A program made the position numbers and the translations under genes. The notes under the pieces were generated by a model, which ran no database searches, was not told the origin of the DNA, and was given only the letters and a program-made list of their open reading frames with translations. DNA of 5,984 nucleotides from Clostridia bacterium (GTDB lineage Bacteria > Bacillota > Clostridia > TANB77 > CAG-508). Shown piece after piece: positions 1-5,900 of this stretch (its first letter is position 1; the number at the start of each line of letters is the position of its first letter). The DNA lies in NCBI GenBank assembly GCA_900752095.1, contig CAADUD010000095.1, positions 1 through 5,984 of the forward strand, written 5' to 3'.

Positions 1-1646
1 ATAGAAAAGTAAAAATCGAAGGAGATGAATTTTCTCCACAAGAGATTTCAGCAATGATTTTACAAAAATTAAAAACAGATGCAGAAAACTATTTAGGACA
101 GCCAGTAACACAAGCTGTTATTACAGTACCTGCTTACTTTAGTGATAGCCAAAGACAAGCAACTAAAGATGCTGGTAAAATTGCTGGTCTAGAAGTATTA
201 AGAATTATTAATGAACCAACAGCTGCAGCTTTAGCATTTGGTATGGATAAGGAAGATCAAGACCAAAAAATTATGGTATATGACTTAGGTGGAGGAACAT
301 TTGACGTTTCTATATTAGATATTGGTGACGGTGTATTTGAAGTATTAGCAACTAATGGAAATACCAAACTTGGTGGAGATGACTTTGACCAAAGAATTAT
401 TGATTACTTAGTAGCAGAATTTAAAAAATCAAATGGTATTGACTTATCTACAGATAAAATGGCTATGCAACGTTTAAAGGAAGCAGCAGAAAAAGCTAAA
501 ATTGAACTTTCTGGAATGCAACAAACACAAATTAATTTACCATTTATTACAGCAGATGCTACTGGTCCAAAACATATGGATGTAACATTAACAAGAGCAA
601 AATTTGAAGAATTAATTCATGATTTAATTGAAGCAACAAAAATTCCAGTAGAAAAAGCTATGAAAGATGCAGGAATTACTGCAAATGATTTGCATAAAGT
701 ATTATTAGTAGGTGGTTCTACTAGAGTTCCAGCTGTTCAAGAAGCAGTAAAGAAAATTACAGGAAAAGAACCAGATAAGGGAATTAACCCAGATGAATGT
801 GTTGCTATAGGTGCAGCTATTCAGGGTGGTGTGCTTTCCGGAGATGTAAAAGATTTAGTATTACTAGATGTAACACCATTATCACTTGGTATTGAAACAT
901 TAGGTGGAGTATTTACAAAATTAATCGAAAGAAACACAACGATTCCAACTAAAAAATCACAAGTATTCTCAACTGCAGCAGATGGTCAAACAAGTGTAGA
1001 AATTCACGTATTACAAGGCGAACGTGAAATGGCTGCTGATAATAAAACATTAGGAAGATTCCAATTAACAGGAATTCCAGCAGCACCACGTGGTGTACCA
1101 CAAATTGAAGTAACATTTGATATTGATGCAAACGGAATTGTACACGTATCTGCAAAAGATATGGCAACAGGAAATAGTCAACAGGTAGCAATTACAGCAA
1201 GCACTAACCTTTCTGATGAAGATATTGAAAAAGCAGTAAAAGAAGCAGAAGCACATGCAGCTGAGGATAAAAAGAGAAAAGAAGAAATTGAAGCTAGAAA
1301 TAATGCAGAAAGTTTAGTATATAACTGCCAAAAAACAATAGAAGAATTAGGCGACAAAATTAGTGGAGAAGAAAAAGCAAAAGCAGAAACAGAAATTGCT
1401 AATGTTAAAAAAGCATTGGAAGGAACAGATGTAGAAGCAATTAAATCTGCAACAGAAAAATTAACAACTGTATTTTACTCTATTACAGAAAAATTATATA
1501 AACAAACAGCGGGAGCACAACAAACGCAAAATGGAGCAAATGCAACAGAAAATAATAATAGTGGTGAAGCAAATAACGGTACCAACCAAGGTCCTCATAC
1601 AGATGAAAATGGCAACATTCATGATGCAGATTACAAAGTAGATTAA
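1..1646 (+). CDS. dnaK: Chaperone protein DnaK (Hsp70), 5'-truncated by the window edge
   Basis: This is the ATP-driven cytosolic Hsp70 chaperone, which binds exposed hydrophobic peptides and works with DnaJ and GrpE. The reading frame is open from base 3 (RKVKIEGDEFSPQEISAMIL), so the ATG at 54 is internal and not the start. The window holds 547 residues, and about 75 N-terminal residues with the first phosphate loop are missing. Visible landmarks are the phosphate-2 loop DLGGGTFDVS (282-311), LGGDDFD, the adenosine motif VLLVGGSTRVP (699-731) and the interdomain linker VLLDVTPLSL (858-887). The beta substrate-binding domain follows to about 1200, then the Lys/Glu-rich helical lid to about 1500. 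The last 44 residues (1512-1643) form an Asn-rich disordered tail ending HDADYKVD, where relatives usually end in an acidic EEV-type motif. Dense identity to Firmicute DnaK makes the family certain. dnaJ follows 93 bp downstream. Confidence 0.98.
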   Translation, partial: RKVKIEGDEFSPQEISAMILQKLKTDAENYLGQPVTQAVITVPAYFSDSQRQATKDAGKIAGLEVLRIINEPTAAALAFGMDKEDQDQKIMVYDLGGGTFDVSILDIGDGVFEVLATNGNTKLGGDDFDQRIIDYLVAEFKKSNGIDLSTDKMAMQRLKEAAEKAKIELSGMQQTQINLPFITADATGPKHMDVTLTRAKFEELIHDLIEATKIPVEKAMKDAGITANDLHKVLLVGGSTRVPAVQEAVKKITGKEPDKGINPDECVAIGAAIQGGVLSGDVKDLVLLDVTPLSLGIETLGGVFTKLIERNTTIPTKKSQVFSTAADGQTSVEIHVLQGEREMAADNKTLGRFQLTGIPAAPRGVPQIEVTFDIDANGIVHVSAKDMATGNSQQVAITASTNLSDEDIEKAVKEAEAHAAEDKKRKEEIEARNNAESLVYNCQKTIEELGDKISGEEKAKAETEIANVKKALEGTDVEAIKSATEKLTTVFYSITEKLYKQTAGAQQTQNGANATENNNSGEANNGTNQGPHTDENGNIHDADYKVD

Positions 1647-1675
1647 TTGAGGACAGGAAATAGTGACCTTATAAA
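1647..1675 (+). promoter_or_regulatory. Possible weak promoter for dnaJ inside the dnaK-dnaJ gap
   Basis: TTGAGG (1647-1652) starts right after the dnaK stop codon and lies 17 bp upstream of TATAAA (1670-1675). These match 4/6 and 5/6 of the sigma-A consensus with ideal spacing. Initiation would fall near 1682, the first base of the hairpin that follows, so the hairpin would form the 5' end of a dnaJ-only transcript. Chance matches are common in DNA this AT-rich, and dnaJ is normally transcribed with dnaK, so this is a tentative inference. Confidence 0.3.
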
Positions 1676-1677
1676 AT

Positions 1678-1714
1678 AAATAAGTGCACTAAAAGTTTGA
1701 GTGCACTTGTTTTT
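1678..1714 (+). terminator. Hairpin with short T-run between dnaK and dnaJ (partial terminator or mRNA processing/stability element)
   Basis: The arms AAGTGCACT (1682-1690) and AGTGCACTT (1700-1708) pair perfectly over 9 bp around a 9-nt loop. A G then five T residues follow (1709-1714), and the A's at 1678-1680 can extend the stem against that T-run. This is the form of an intrinsic terminator, though the U-tract is short and interrupted by G. Because it sits inside an expected operon, it would more plausibly reduce read-through into dnaJ, or protect or define mRNA ends, than fully stop transcription. The core AGTGCACT is itself palindromic, so the arms are also direct repeats. Confidence 0.65.
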
Positions 1715-1739
1715 AAAATGAATTTGTGAGGAAAAGAAA

Positions 1740-2906
1740 ATGGCAAATAAGAGAGATTATTACGAAGTACTTGGGGTAAATAAAAATGCGAGTGACGAGG
1801 AAATAAAAAAAGCATATCGAAAATTAGCCAAAAAGTATCATCCAGATGCTAATCCTGATAATAAAGAGGAGGCAGAAGCTAAGTTTAAAGAAGTAAATGA
1901 AGCTTATGAAACTTTATCAGATAGCCAAAAGAGACGTATGTATGATCAATTTGGACCTGATGGACCGCAAGGATTTAGTGGGGCATCAGGTGCAGGTGGA
2001 CCTTTTGGAAATGGTACTTATACTTATTCAACAGGATTTGATGGATTTAGTGATTTCGGAGATCTAGGAGATATCTTTTCTTCCTTTTTTGGAGGGGGCT
2101 TTGGAGGAAATTCAAGATCATCTAGAACAAATGGACCAAGAAAAGGGTCTGATTTACGTTATGACCTAGAAATTAGTTTTGAAGAATCTTTTTTAGGAAC
2201 AGAAAGATATGTAACTTTTAATCGTCATGAAACTTGCAATACTTGCCATGGAGAGAAAACAAAACCTGGAACACATCCAGAAACTTGTAGTGTGTGTCAT
2301 GGTACAGGACAAATTAAGCAAGTACAAACTACAATTTTAGGACAAATGCAAACTATGAGAACTTGTACTAATTGCCATGGAACGGGAAAAGTAATAAAAG
2401 AGCCTTGTGAAACTTGTAAAGGAAAAGGAACCGTACGTAACCAAGTAAGATTAACAGTTAAAATACCTGCTGGAGTGGATGATAACCAAACCATTGTACT
2501 ACGTGGAGAAGGAGAGCCTGGTGAAAATGGAGGAGGAAAAGGAGATTTATACATTACTGTACATGTAAAACGCCATAGTATTTATTCTAGAAAAGGAAAT
2601 AATGTACTTTGTGATATACCAATTACTTTTACTCAGGCAACTTTAGGTGCTGAACTTAAAATTCCGATGGTAGATGGAACAGAAGAAAATTATAAAATTC
2701 CAGAAGGAACACAAACAGGAACTAAATTTGTAATTCGTAATAAAGGATTTAAAAATTTAAATAGCAGTGGACAGGGAGATTTTGTATTTCAAGTAATTAT
2801 TCAAGTTCCAAAAAGATTAAGTCAAGAACAAAGAAAAATTTTAGTAGAACTTGCAAAAACAATGAATGAGCAACCTCCTGTAAAGAAAAAAGGAATTTTT
2901 GGATAA
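1740..2906 (+). CDS. dnaJ: Chaperone protein DnaJ (Hsp40, type I)
   Basis: This is the cytosolic co-chaperone that delivers clients to DnaK and stimulates its ATPase. At 388 residues it has the full type I layout. The J domain spans about 5-70 with the HPD motif at 34-36. A Gly/Phe-rich linker covers about 72-124 and includes a DIF motif at 111-113. The zinc-binding region has four Cys pairs at 166/169, 183/186, 209/212 and 223/226. The C-terminal client-binding domains run from about 231 to 375, followed by a short basic end (KKKGIFG). The first zinc repeat reads CNTCHGEK, so it keeps both Cys but loses the last Gly of CxxCxGxG; the other three are canonical. The start is set by GAGG (1728-1731) 8 nt before the ATG and by the typical opening DYYEVLGV. 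It lies 93 bp after dnaK and ends in a strong terminator, so it closes the heat-shock operon. Confidence 0.97.
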   Translation: MANKRDYYEVLGVNKNASDEEIKKAYRKLAKKYHPDANPDNKEEAEAKFKEVNEAYETLSDSQKRRMYDQFGPDGPQGFSGASGAGGPFGNGTYTYSTGFDGFSDFGDLGDIFSSFFGGGFGGNSRSSRTNGPRKGSDLRYDLEISFEESFLGTERYVTFNRHETCNTCHGEKTKPGTHPETCSVCHGTGQIKQVQTTILGQMQTMRTCTNCHGTGKVIKEPCETCKGKGTVRNQVRLTVKIPAGVDDNQTIVLRGEGEPGENGGGKGDLYITVHVKRHSIYSRKGNNVLCDIPITFTQATLGAELKIPMVDGTEENYKIPEGTQTGTKFVIRNKGFKNLNSSGQGDFVFQVIIQVPKRLSQEQRKILVELAKTMNEQPPVKKKGIFG

Positions 2907-2935
2907 AATGTCCTAGAAATAGGACATTTTTTCTT
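2905..2935 (+). terminator. Strong intrinsic terminator after dnaJ
   Basis: The arms AAAATGTCCTA (2905-2915) and TAGGACATTTT (2920-2930) form a perfect 11-bp stem closed by a GAAA tetraloop (GNRA type). The T-rich run TTTTTTCTT spans 2927-2935. The stem begins within the dnaJ TAA codon (2904-2906), so the stop signal and terminator overlap. It separates the chaperone unit from the cell-wall gene downstream. Confidence 0.92.
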
Positions 2936-2936
2936 G

Positions 2937-2975
2937 TTATTACCAAAAGAAACCATATGTATAATACGTGGTTCT
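2937..2975 (+). promoter_or_regulatory. Candidate upstream promoter (P1) with a dyad around its -10 box
   Basis: A perfect TATAAT lies at 2960-2965. The best -35 at 17-bp spacing is TTATTA (2937-2942), only 3/6, so the -35 is weak. The -10 sits in the centre of an inverted repeat: AGAAACCA (2948-2955) pairs with TGGTTCT (2969-2975) over 7 bp with one bulged A. This could be an operator for a repressor, or a hairpin in any RNA read through it. Transcription from here would give the PBP mRNA a leader of about 125 nt. It is inferred from motif matches only. Confidence 0.4.
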
Positions 2976-3011
2976 AAATTCTACTCATTTTACTATGAAA
3001 AATTAGAAAAA

Positions 3012-3028
3012 CTTAAAAATTTCTTAAA
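3012..3028 (+). promoter_or_regulatory. CTTAAA direct repeat, candidate response-regulator box
   Basis: CTTAAA occurs at 3012-3017 and again at 3023-3028, separated by 5 bp, giving an 11-bp period (one helical turn). The second copy ends about 4 bp before the weak -35 of promoter P2. OmpR/PhoB-family regulators typically bind tandem half-sites of this period beside the -35; the PmrA box, YTTAAK-N5-YTTAAK, is one example of this shape. The placement fits an activator site for the PBP gene. The AT-rich background makes coincidence possible. Confidence 0.35.
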
Positions 3029-3032
3029 ATAC

Positions 3033-3061
3033 TTTGCTTTTTTCAGAATATATTATATAAT
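3033..3061 (+). promoter_or_regulatory. Likely proximal promoter (P2) of the penicillin-binding protein gene
   Basis: A perfect -10 TATAAT lies at 3056-3061. The -35 region is poor: TTTGCT (3033-3038) at 17-bp spacing or TTGCTT (3034-3039) at 16 bp, each about 3/6. Initiation would fall near 3068, giving a leader of about 30 nt with the ribosome binding site in its second half. A strong -10 with a weak -35 and an upstream direct repeat is the usual form of an activator-dependent promoter. The -10 lies within a 12-bp A/T palindrome (3051-3062), which is probably incidental. Confidence 0.5.
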
Positions 3062-3081
3062 AAATATGTCAAATTTTATCC

Positions 3082-3088
3082 AAGGAGG
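3082..3088 (+). promoter_or_regulatory. Ribosome binding site fixing the PBP start
   Basis: AAGGAGG is a full-strength Shine-Dalgarno sequence 9 nt before the ATG at 3098. There is no other in-frame ATG until residue 124, beyond the membrane anchor, so this start is well supported. AGGA (3086-3089) could pair with TCCT (3093-3096) in a 4-bp stem with a 3-nt loop, which is too weak to assume regulation. Confidence 0.85.
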
Positions 3089-3097
3089 AATATCCTA

Positions 3098-5839
3098 ATG
3101 GGAAATAAAAAGGATACTAAAACAAATAGTAATACAAAGCAATACAAAATTGAACCAAGTAAAACAAAAAAGAAAACAAGACATGAAAAAGAAGAAACAC
3201 AAAAGGGAAATAATAAAGGAAAGAAGAAGAAAAAACATTCCAAATTAAAAAAAGTAATTTTGATTTTCTTTTTATTAATTGTGCTTTGTGGATTAGCAGG
3301 AGTTGGCGTTTTTGCAGGAATTTTCTTTAGTGATAAATGGGCTCTTACTGCAAACGATTTAATAGCACGTGAAAATACAGTAGTATATGACTCAGACGAA
3401 AATATTTTAGCAACACTTTCTGCTTCAGAAGGAGATGGCAACAGAAAAAATGTTACATTGGACCAAATGGGAAAATATACAGCCAATGCCTATATTGCTA
3501 TAGAAGATAAAAGATTTTATGAACACTCTGGTGTAGATATTTTAAGAACAGCAAAAGCAACTATTAGTTATGTTTTAAATAGTGGAAGTTCAGATGTTGG
3601 TGGCGGTAGTACTATTACACAACAATTAGTAAAAAACCTTATGAAAGATAAAGCAGATACTGGTACAGCAGGTATTGAAAGAAAAATTCGTGAAATGTCA
3701 AGAGCATATCAAATAGAAAAAATACTTACAAAAGAGCAAATCTTAGAAAAATATTTAAATATTATTTTTGTTGGAGGAAATAATCTCCATGGCGTAGAAT
3801 ATGGTGCAACTTATTATTTTGATAAGTCGGCTAAAGACTTAGATCTAGCTGAATCGGCATTTTTAGCAGGAATTAATAATGCACCAAATATGTATGACCC
3901 ATATGATAAAGAAAATGATCATTCAGACTTGATAAAATCAAGAACGAAACTAGTATTAGATTTTATGAAGGAACAAAATAGAATTAGTGATGACCCAGAA
4001 GAAGCAGAAAAATTATATAATGAAGCTATAGAAAAAGTAGATAAGGGGCTTGAATTTAAAAAAGGAGAAATAGAAATTGGTTCAACATCATATTTTGTTG
4101 AGGAAGCAGTAAAAGAAGCAGCACATGACTTAGCAGAAGAAAAGGATTTAGATTATGAAGCAGCTAAAGTTATGATTAAATCAGGAGGATATAAACTTTA
4201 TACAACACAAGATAGTGATATTCAAAAAATAGTAATTAAGGAAATGGCAAAAGATACTTATGTACAAGAACGTACTACTACCGAAAAAGATTCTAAAGGT
4301 AAATCTAAAAAGGTAAAATATAGAACAAATGCAGGTATGACAATTATAGATCATAGCAATGGCAAAGTAGTGGCAATGGGGGGAGATTTACAACAAGATC
4401 AAGGAAGTAATTGGAATTATGCTACTTCTTCAAGGCAAACGGGTTCTTCTATAAAACCTTTAGCCAATGTGGCACCAGGCTTAGAAGAAAAAGTAATTAC
4501 AGCAGCAACAATTTATGATGATACAAGAACGACTTTTCCAGGAGGTTACTATCCAAAGAATGTGGGAAGTTATATAGGACTATGTACAGTTAGAAAAGCA
4601 ATTGAACGTTCATCTAATGTAGTGAATGTTAAAATAATGTCTAATGTAGGTGTTGGTACAGCTATTGACTACTTGAATGAATTTGGACTTACTACTTATA
4701 CCAAAGAAGATGATTATGGTCTTTCACTTGCAATAGGAGGTCAAACACATGGTTCTAGTACATTACAAATGGCTGCAGCCTATGCTTGTTTAGCAAACGG
4801 TGGGGAATATATTGAACCAACATTTTATGAAAAATTAGTAGATGCTGATGGAAATATAGTAGTAGAACCAACCCAAGAAAAAAGAAGAGTCATTTCAGAA
4901 GCAAATGCTTATATTATATCTGATATCTTAATAGATGTTGTCACTGGAGCAAGTGGAAGTGCAGGTCCATGTGCAATTTCTGGAATGGATGTAGCAGCAA
5001 AAACTGGTACAACAGATAATTCTACTAATAAATGGCTTTGTGGATATACCCCATATTATGCTGCGGCTACATGGTATGGATTTGGACAACAAGATAAATG
5101 GTCTGTAAGATATGTAAATTCTGCTATTTATATTTGGGCAAATGTAATGGAAGAAGTACATGAAGATTTAAAAGGAAAACGTTTTGAAAAACCAGATAGT
5201 GTTGTTAGCAAAAAAGTATGTAAACAATCAGGAAAACTTGCTACTAGTCAATGTAAAAGTACTTATACAGAATACTTTGCTGAAGGTAATATTCCAAATG
5301 AGTGTGATGGACACGTTTCATTAAAAATATGTAAAGAAAGTGGAAAAATAGCTAATAAATACTGTCCAGAGACAGAAACAAAATATTATACAGCAGAACC
5401 GGAAAAAGAGGCAAATGCAAATTGGGATACACCAAAAGGTAATAAATATAAGGTTCCAACAGAAGAATGTACAATTCATAATGAAGAAACAAATAAAATT
5501 ACAATAACAAATGTAGTTGGCAAAACAGAAGCACAAGCTAAAACAGCACTTTCAGGTCTAACTGTACAAGTAATTTATGAACATCATTCAGATCAAACAA
5601 ATGGTATAGTTATTAGACAAAGTTTGGCAGAAGGCACAAAAGTAGATAAAGGAGTTACTATTGTAATTACTGTAAATCAGGTAACTACTCCACCTTCTGG
5701 TGGTAATACAGAAGAACCACCTACTCCAACAGATCCAGAAAATCCAACTACACCAACAGAACCAGAAGAACCAGATACTCCAGAAAAGCCAGTAACTCCT
5801 CCAAGTAATACAGAAAATACACAAAAGCCAACTACTTAA
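3098..5839 (+). CDS. Class A penicillin-binding protein (PBP1A type): bifunctional transglycosylase/transpeptidase with PASTA domain
   Basis: This is a membrane-anchored peptidoglycan synthase that polymerises lipid II and cross-links the stem peptides outside the membrane; its transpeptidase site is the beta-lactam target. It has 913 residues. Residues 1-52 form a cytoplasmic tail with 20 Lys, and 53-77 a single membrane segment with no signal cleavage evident. The GT51 domain spans about 90-270, with EDKRFYEH (catalytic E136), GGSTITQQLVKN (169-180), RKIREM (E199) and KYLN (218-221). After a linker, the transpeptidase spans about 410-690 with SSIK (nucleophile S450), SSN (505-507) and KTGT (635-638). 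All active-site motifs are intact. Then come two Cys modules (708-739, 745-794), one PASTA domain (about 798-862) and a disordered Pro/Thr/Glu tail (863-913). It has its own promoter region and is isolated from dnaJ by a terminator. The family is certain; I give no symbol because ponA, pbpA and mrcA are used inconsistently for such proteins. Confidence 0.96.
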   Translation: MGNKKDTKTNSNTKQYKIEPSKTKKKTRHEKEETQKGNNKGKKKKKHSKLKKVILIFFLLIVLCGLAGVGVFAGIFFSDKWALTANDLIARENTVVYDSDENILATLSASEGDGNRKNVTLDQMGKYTANAYIAIEDKRFYEHSGVDILRTAKATISYVLNSGSSDVGGGSTITQQLVKNLMKDKADTGTAGIERKIREMSRAYQIEKILTKEQILEKYLNIIFVGGNNLHGVEYGATYYFDKSAKDLDLAESAFLAGINNAPNMYDPYDKENDHSDLIKSRTKLVLDFMKEQNRISDDPEEAEKLYNEAIEKVDKGLEFKKGEIEIGSTSYFVEEAVKEAAHDLAEEKDLDYEAAKVMIKSGGYKLYTTQDSDIQKIVIKEMAKDTYVQERTTTEKDSKGKSKKVKYRTNAGMTIIDHSNGKVVAMGGDLQQDQGSNWNYATSSRQTGSSIKPLANVAPGLEEKVITAATIYDDTRTTFPGGYYPKNVGSYIGLCTVRKAIERSSNVVNVKIMSNVGVGTAIDYLNEFGLTTYTKEDDYGLSLAIGGQTHGSSTLQMAAAYACLANGGEYIEPTFYEKLVDADGNIVVEPTQEKRRVISEANAYIISDILIDVVTGASGSAGPCAISGMDVAAKTGTTDNSTNKWLCGYTPYYAAATWYGFGQQDKWSVRYVNSAIYIWANVMEEVHEDLKGKRFEKPDSVVSKKVCKQSGKLATSQCKSTYTEYFAEGNIPNECDGHVSLKICKESGKIANKYCPETETKYYTAEPEKEANANWDTPKGNKYKVPTEECTIHNEETNKITITNVVGKTEAQAKTALSGLTVQVIYEHHSDQTNGIVIRQSLAEGTKVDKGVTIVITVNQVTTPPSGGNTEEPPTPTDPENPTTPTEPEEPDTPEKPVTPPSNTENTQKPTT
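5219..5479 (+). repeat. Tandem Cys module in the PBP (two copies, protein level)
   Basis: Residues 708-739 and 745-794 share the order C-K-x-S-G-K-x-A-x3-C, a spacer containing Tyr-Thr/Tyr-x-Ala-Glu, then E-C-x2-H. Cys sits at 708, 719 and 736 with His739 in copy 1, and at 745, 756 and 791 with His794 in copy 2. The first Cys pair is 11 residues apart in both copies, while the spacer before the last Cys is 17 residues in copy 1 and 35 in copy 2. This looks like an old internal duplication with an insertion in the second copy. Its role is unknown to me; an extracellular disulfide-stabilised stalk or a metal site are both possible. Confidence 0.6.
5684..5836 (+). repeat. Low-complexity coding stretch for the Pro/Thr/Glu tail
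   Basis: Residues 863-913 of the PBP are built almost only from Pro, Thr, Glu, Asp, Asn, Ser, Gly and Lys, with recurring units such as PTDPENP, PTEPEEP and TPEKP. The DNA shows matching degenerate repeats of cca-aca-gaa-type codons. The segment is predicted to be disordered, acidic and extracellular, probably extending into the cell wall. Such stretches tend to vary in length between strains. No LPXTG sorting signal or hydrophobic C-terminus follows. Confidence 0.75.
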
Positions 5840-5885
5840 ATGAAATTACTATATTAAAGAAAAGAGGATAGAATAATAGAATATA

Positions 5886-5891
5886 GAGAGG
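5886..5891 (+). promoter_or_regulatory. Ribosome binding site of cysS
   Basis: GAGAGG, with core GAGG at 5888-5891, lies 9 nt before the ATG at 5901 and supports that codon as the start. The 61-bp gap upstream (5840-5900) contains no hairpin with a T-run, so transcription from the PBP gene may continue into cysS. Confidence 0.75.
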
Positions 5892-5900
5892 AAAATTTTT

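Noticed and set aside
54..56. ATG at 54 as the start of dnaK
   Set aside because: The same frame is open back to base 3 and encodes conserved DnaK residues (VKIEGDEFSPQEIS), so the gene is simply cut by the window edge.
949..1256. Two minus-strand open frames inside dnaK
   Set aside because: They lie antisense to conserved DnaK substrate-domain codons and look like composition artefacts with no recognisable product.
2297..2554. Minus-strand open frame inside dnaJ
   Set aside because: It is antisense to the conserved zinc-binding and C-terminal regions of DnaJ, with no start signals or recognisable product.
3051..3062. 12-bp palindrome TATTATATAATA over the P2 -10 box
   Set aside because: It is made only of A and T and is readily explained by the TATAAT box in an AT-rich setting, so it is not claimed as an operator.
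3247..3253. Seven-A run in frame as A-AAA-AAA, a possible slippery site in the PBP tail
   Set aside because: There is no downstream stem-loop of note and no useful alternative product. A-runs are expected in Lys-rich coding DNA.
3076..3486. Minus-strand open frame of 136 codons opposite the PBP start
   Set aside because: Its Phe/Leu-rich translation is the complement of the Lys-rich PBP tail. It has no Shine-Dalgarno of its own and overlaps a certain gene.
4928..5824. Three minus-strand open frames inside the PBP gene
   Set aside because: They are Cys/Phe/Ile-rich shadows of the transpeptidase, Cys-module and Pro/Thr coding strands, with no independent evidence.
5846..5874. Possible cysS promoter: TTACTA, 17 bp, TAGAAT
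   Set aside because: The -35 matches only 3/6, and such pairs are frequent by chance in this AT-rich DNA. It is possible but not supportable as a feature.
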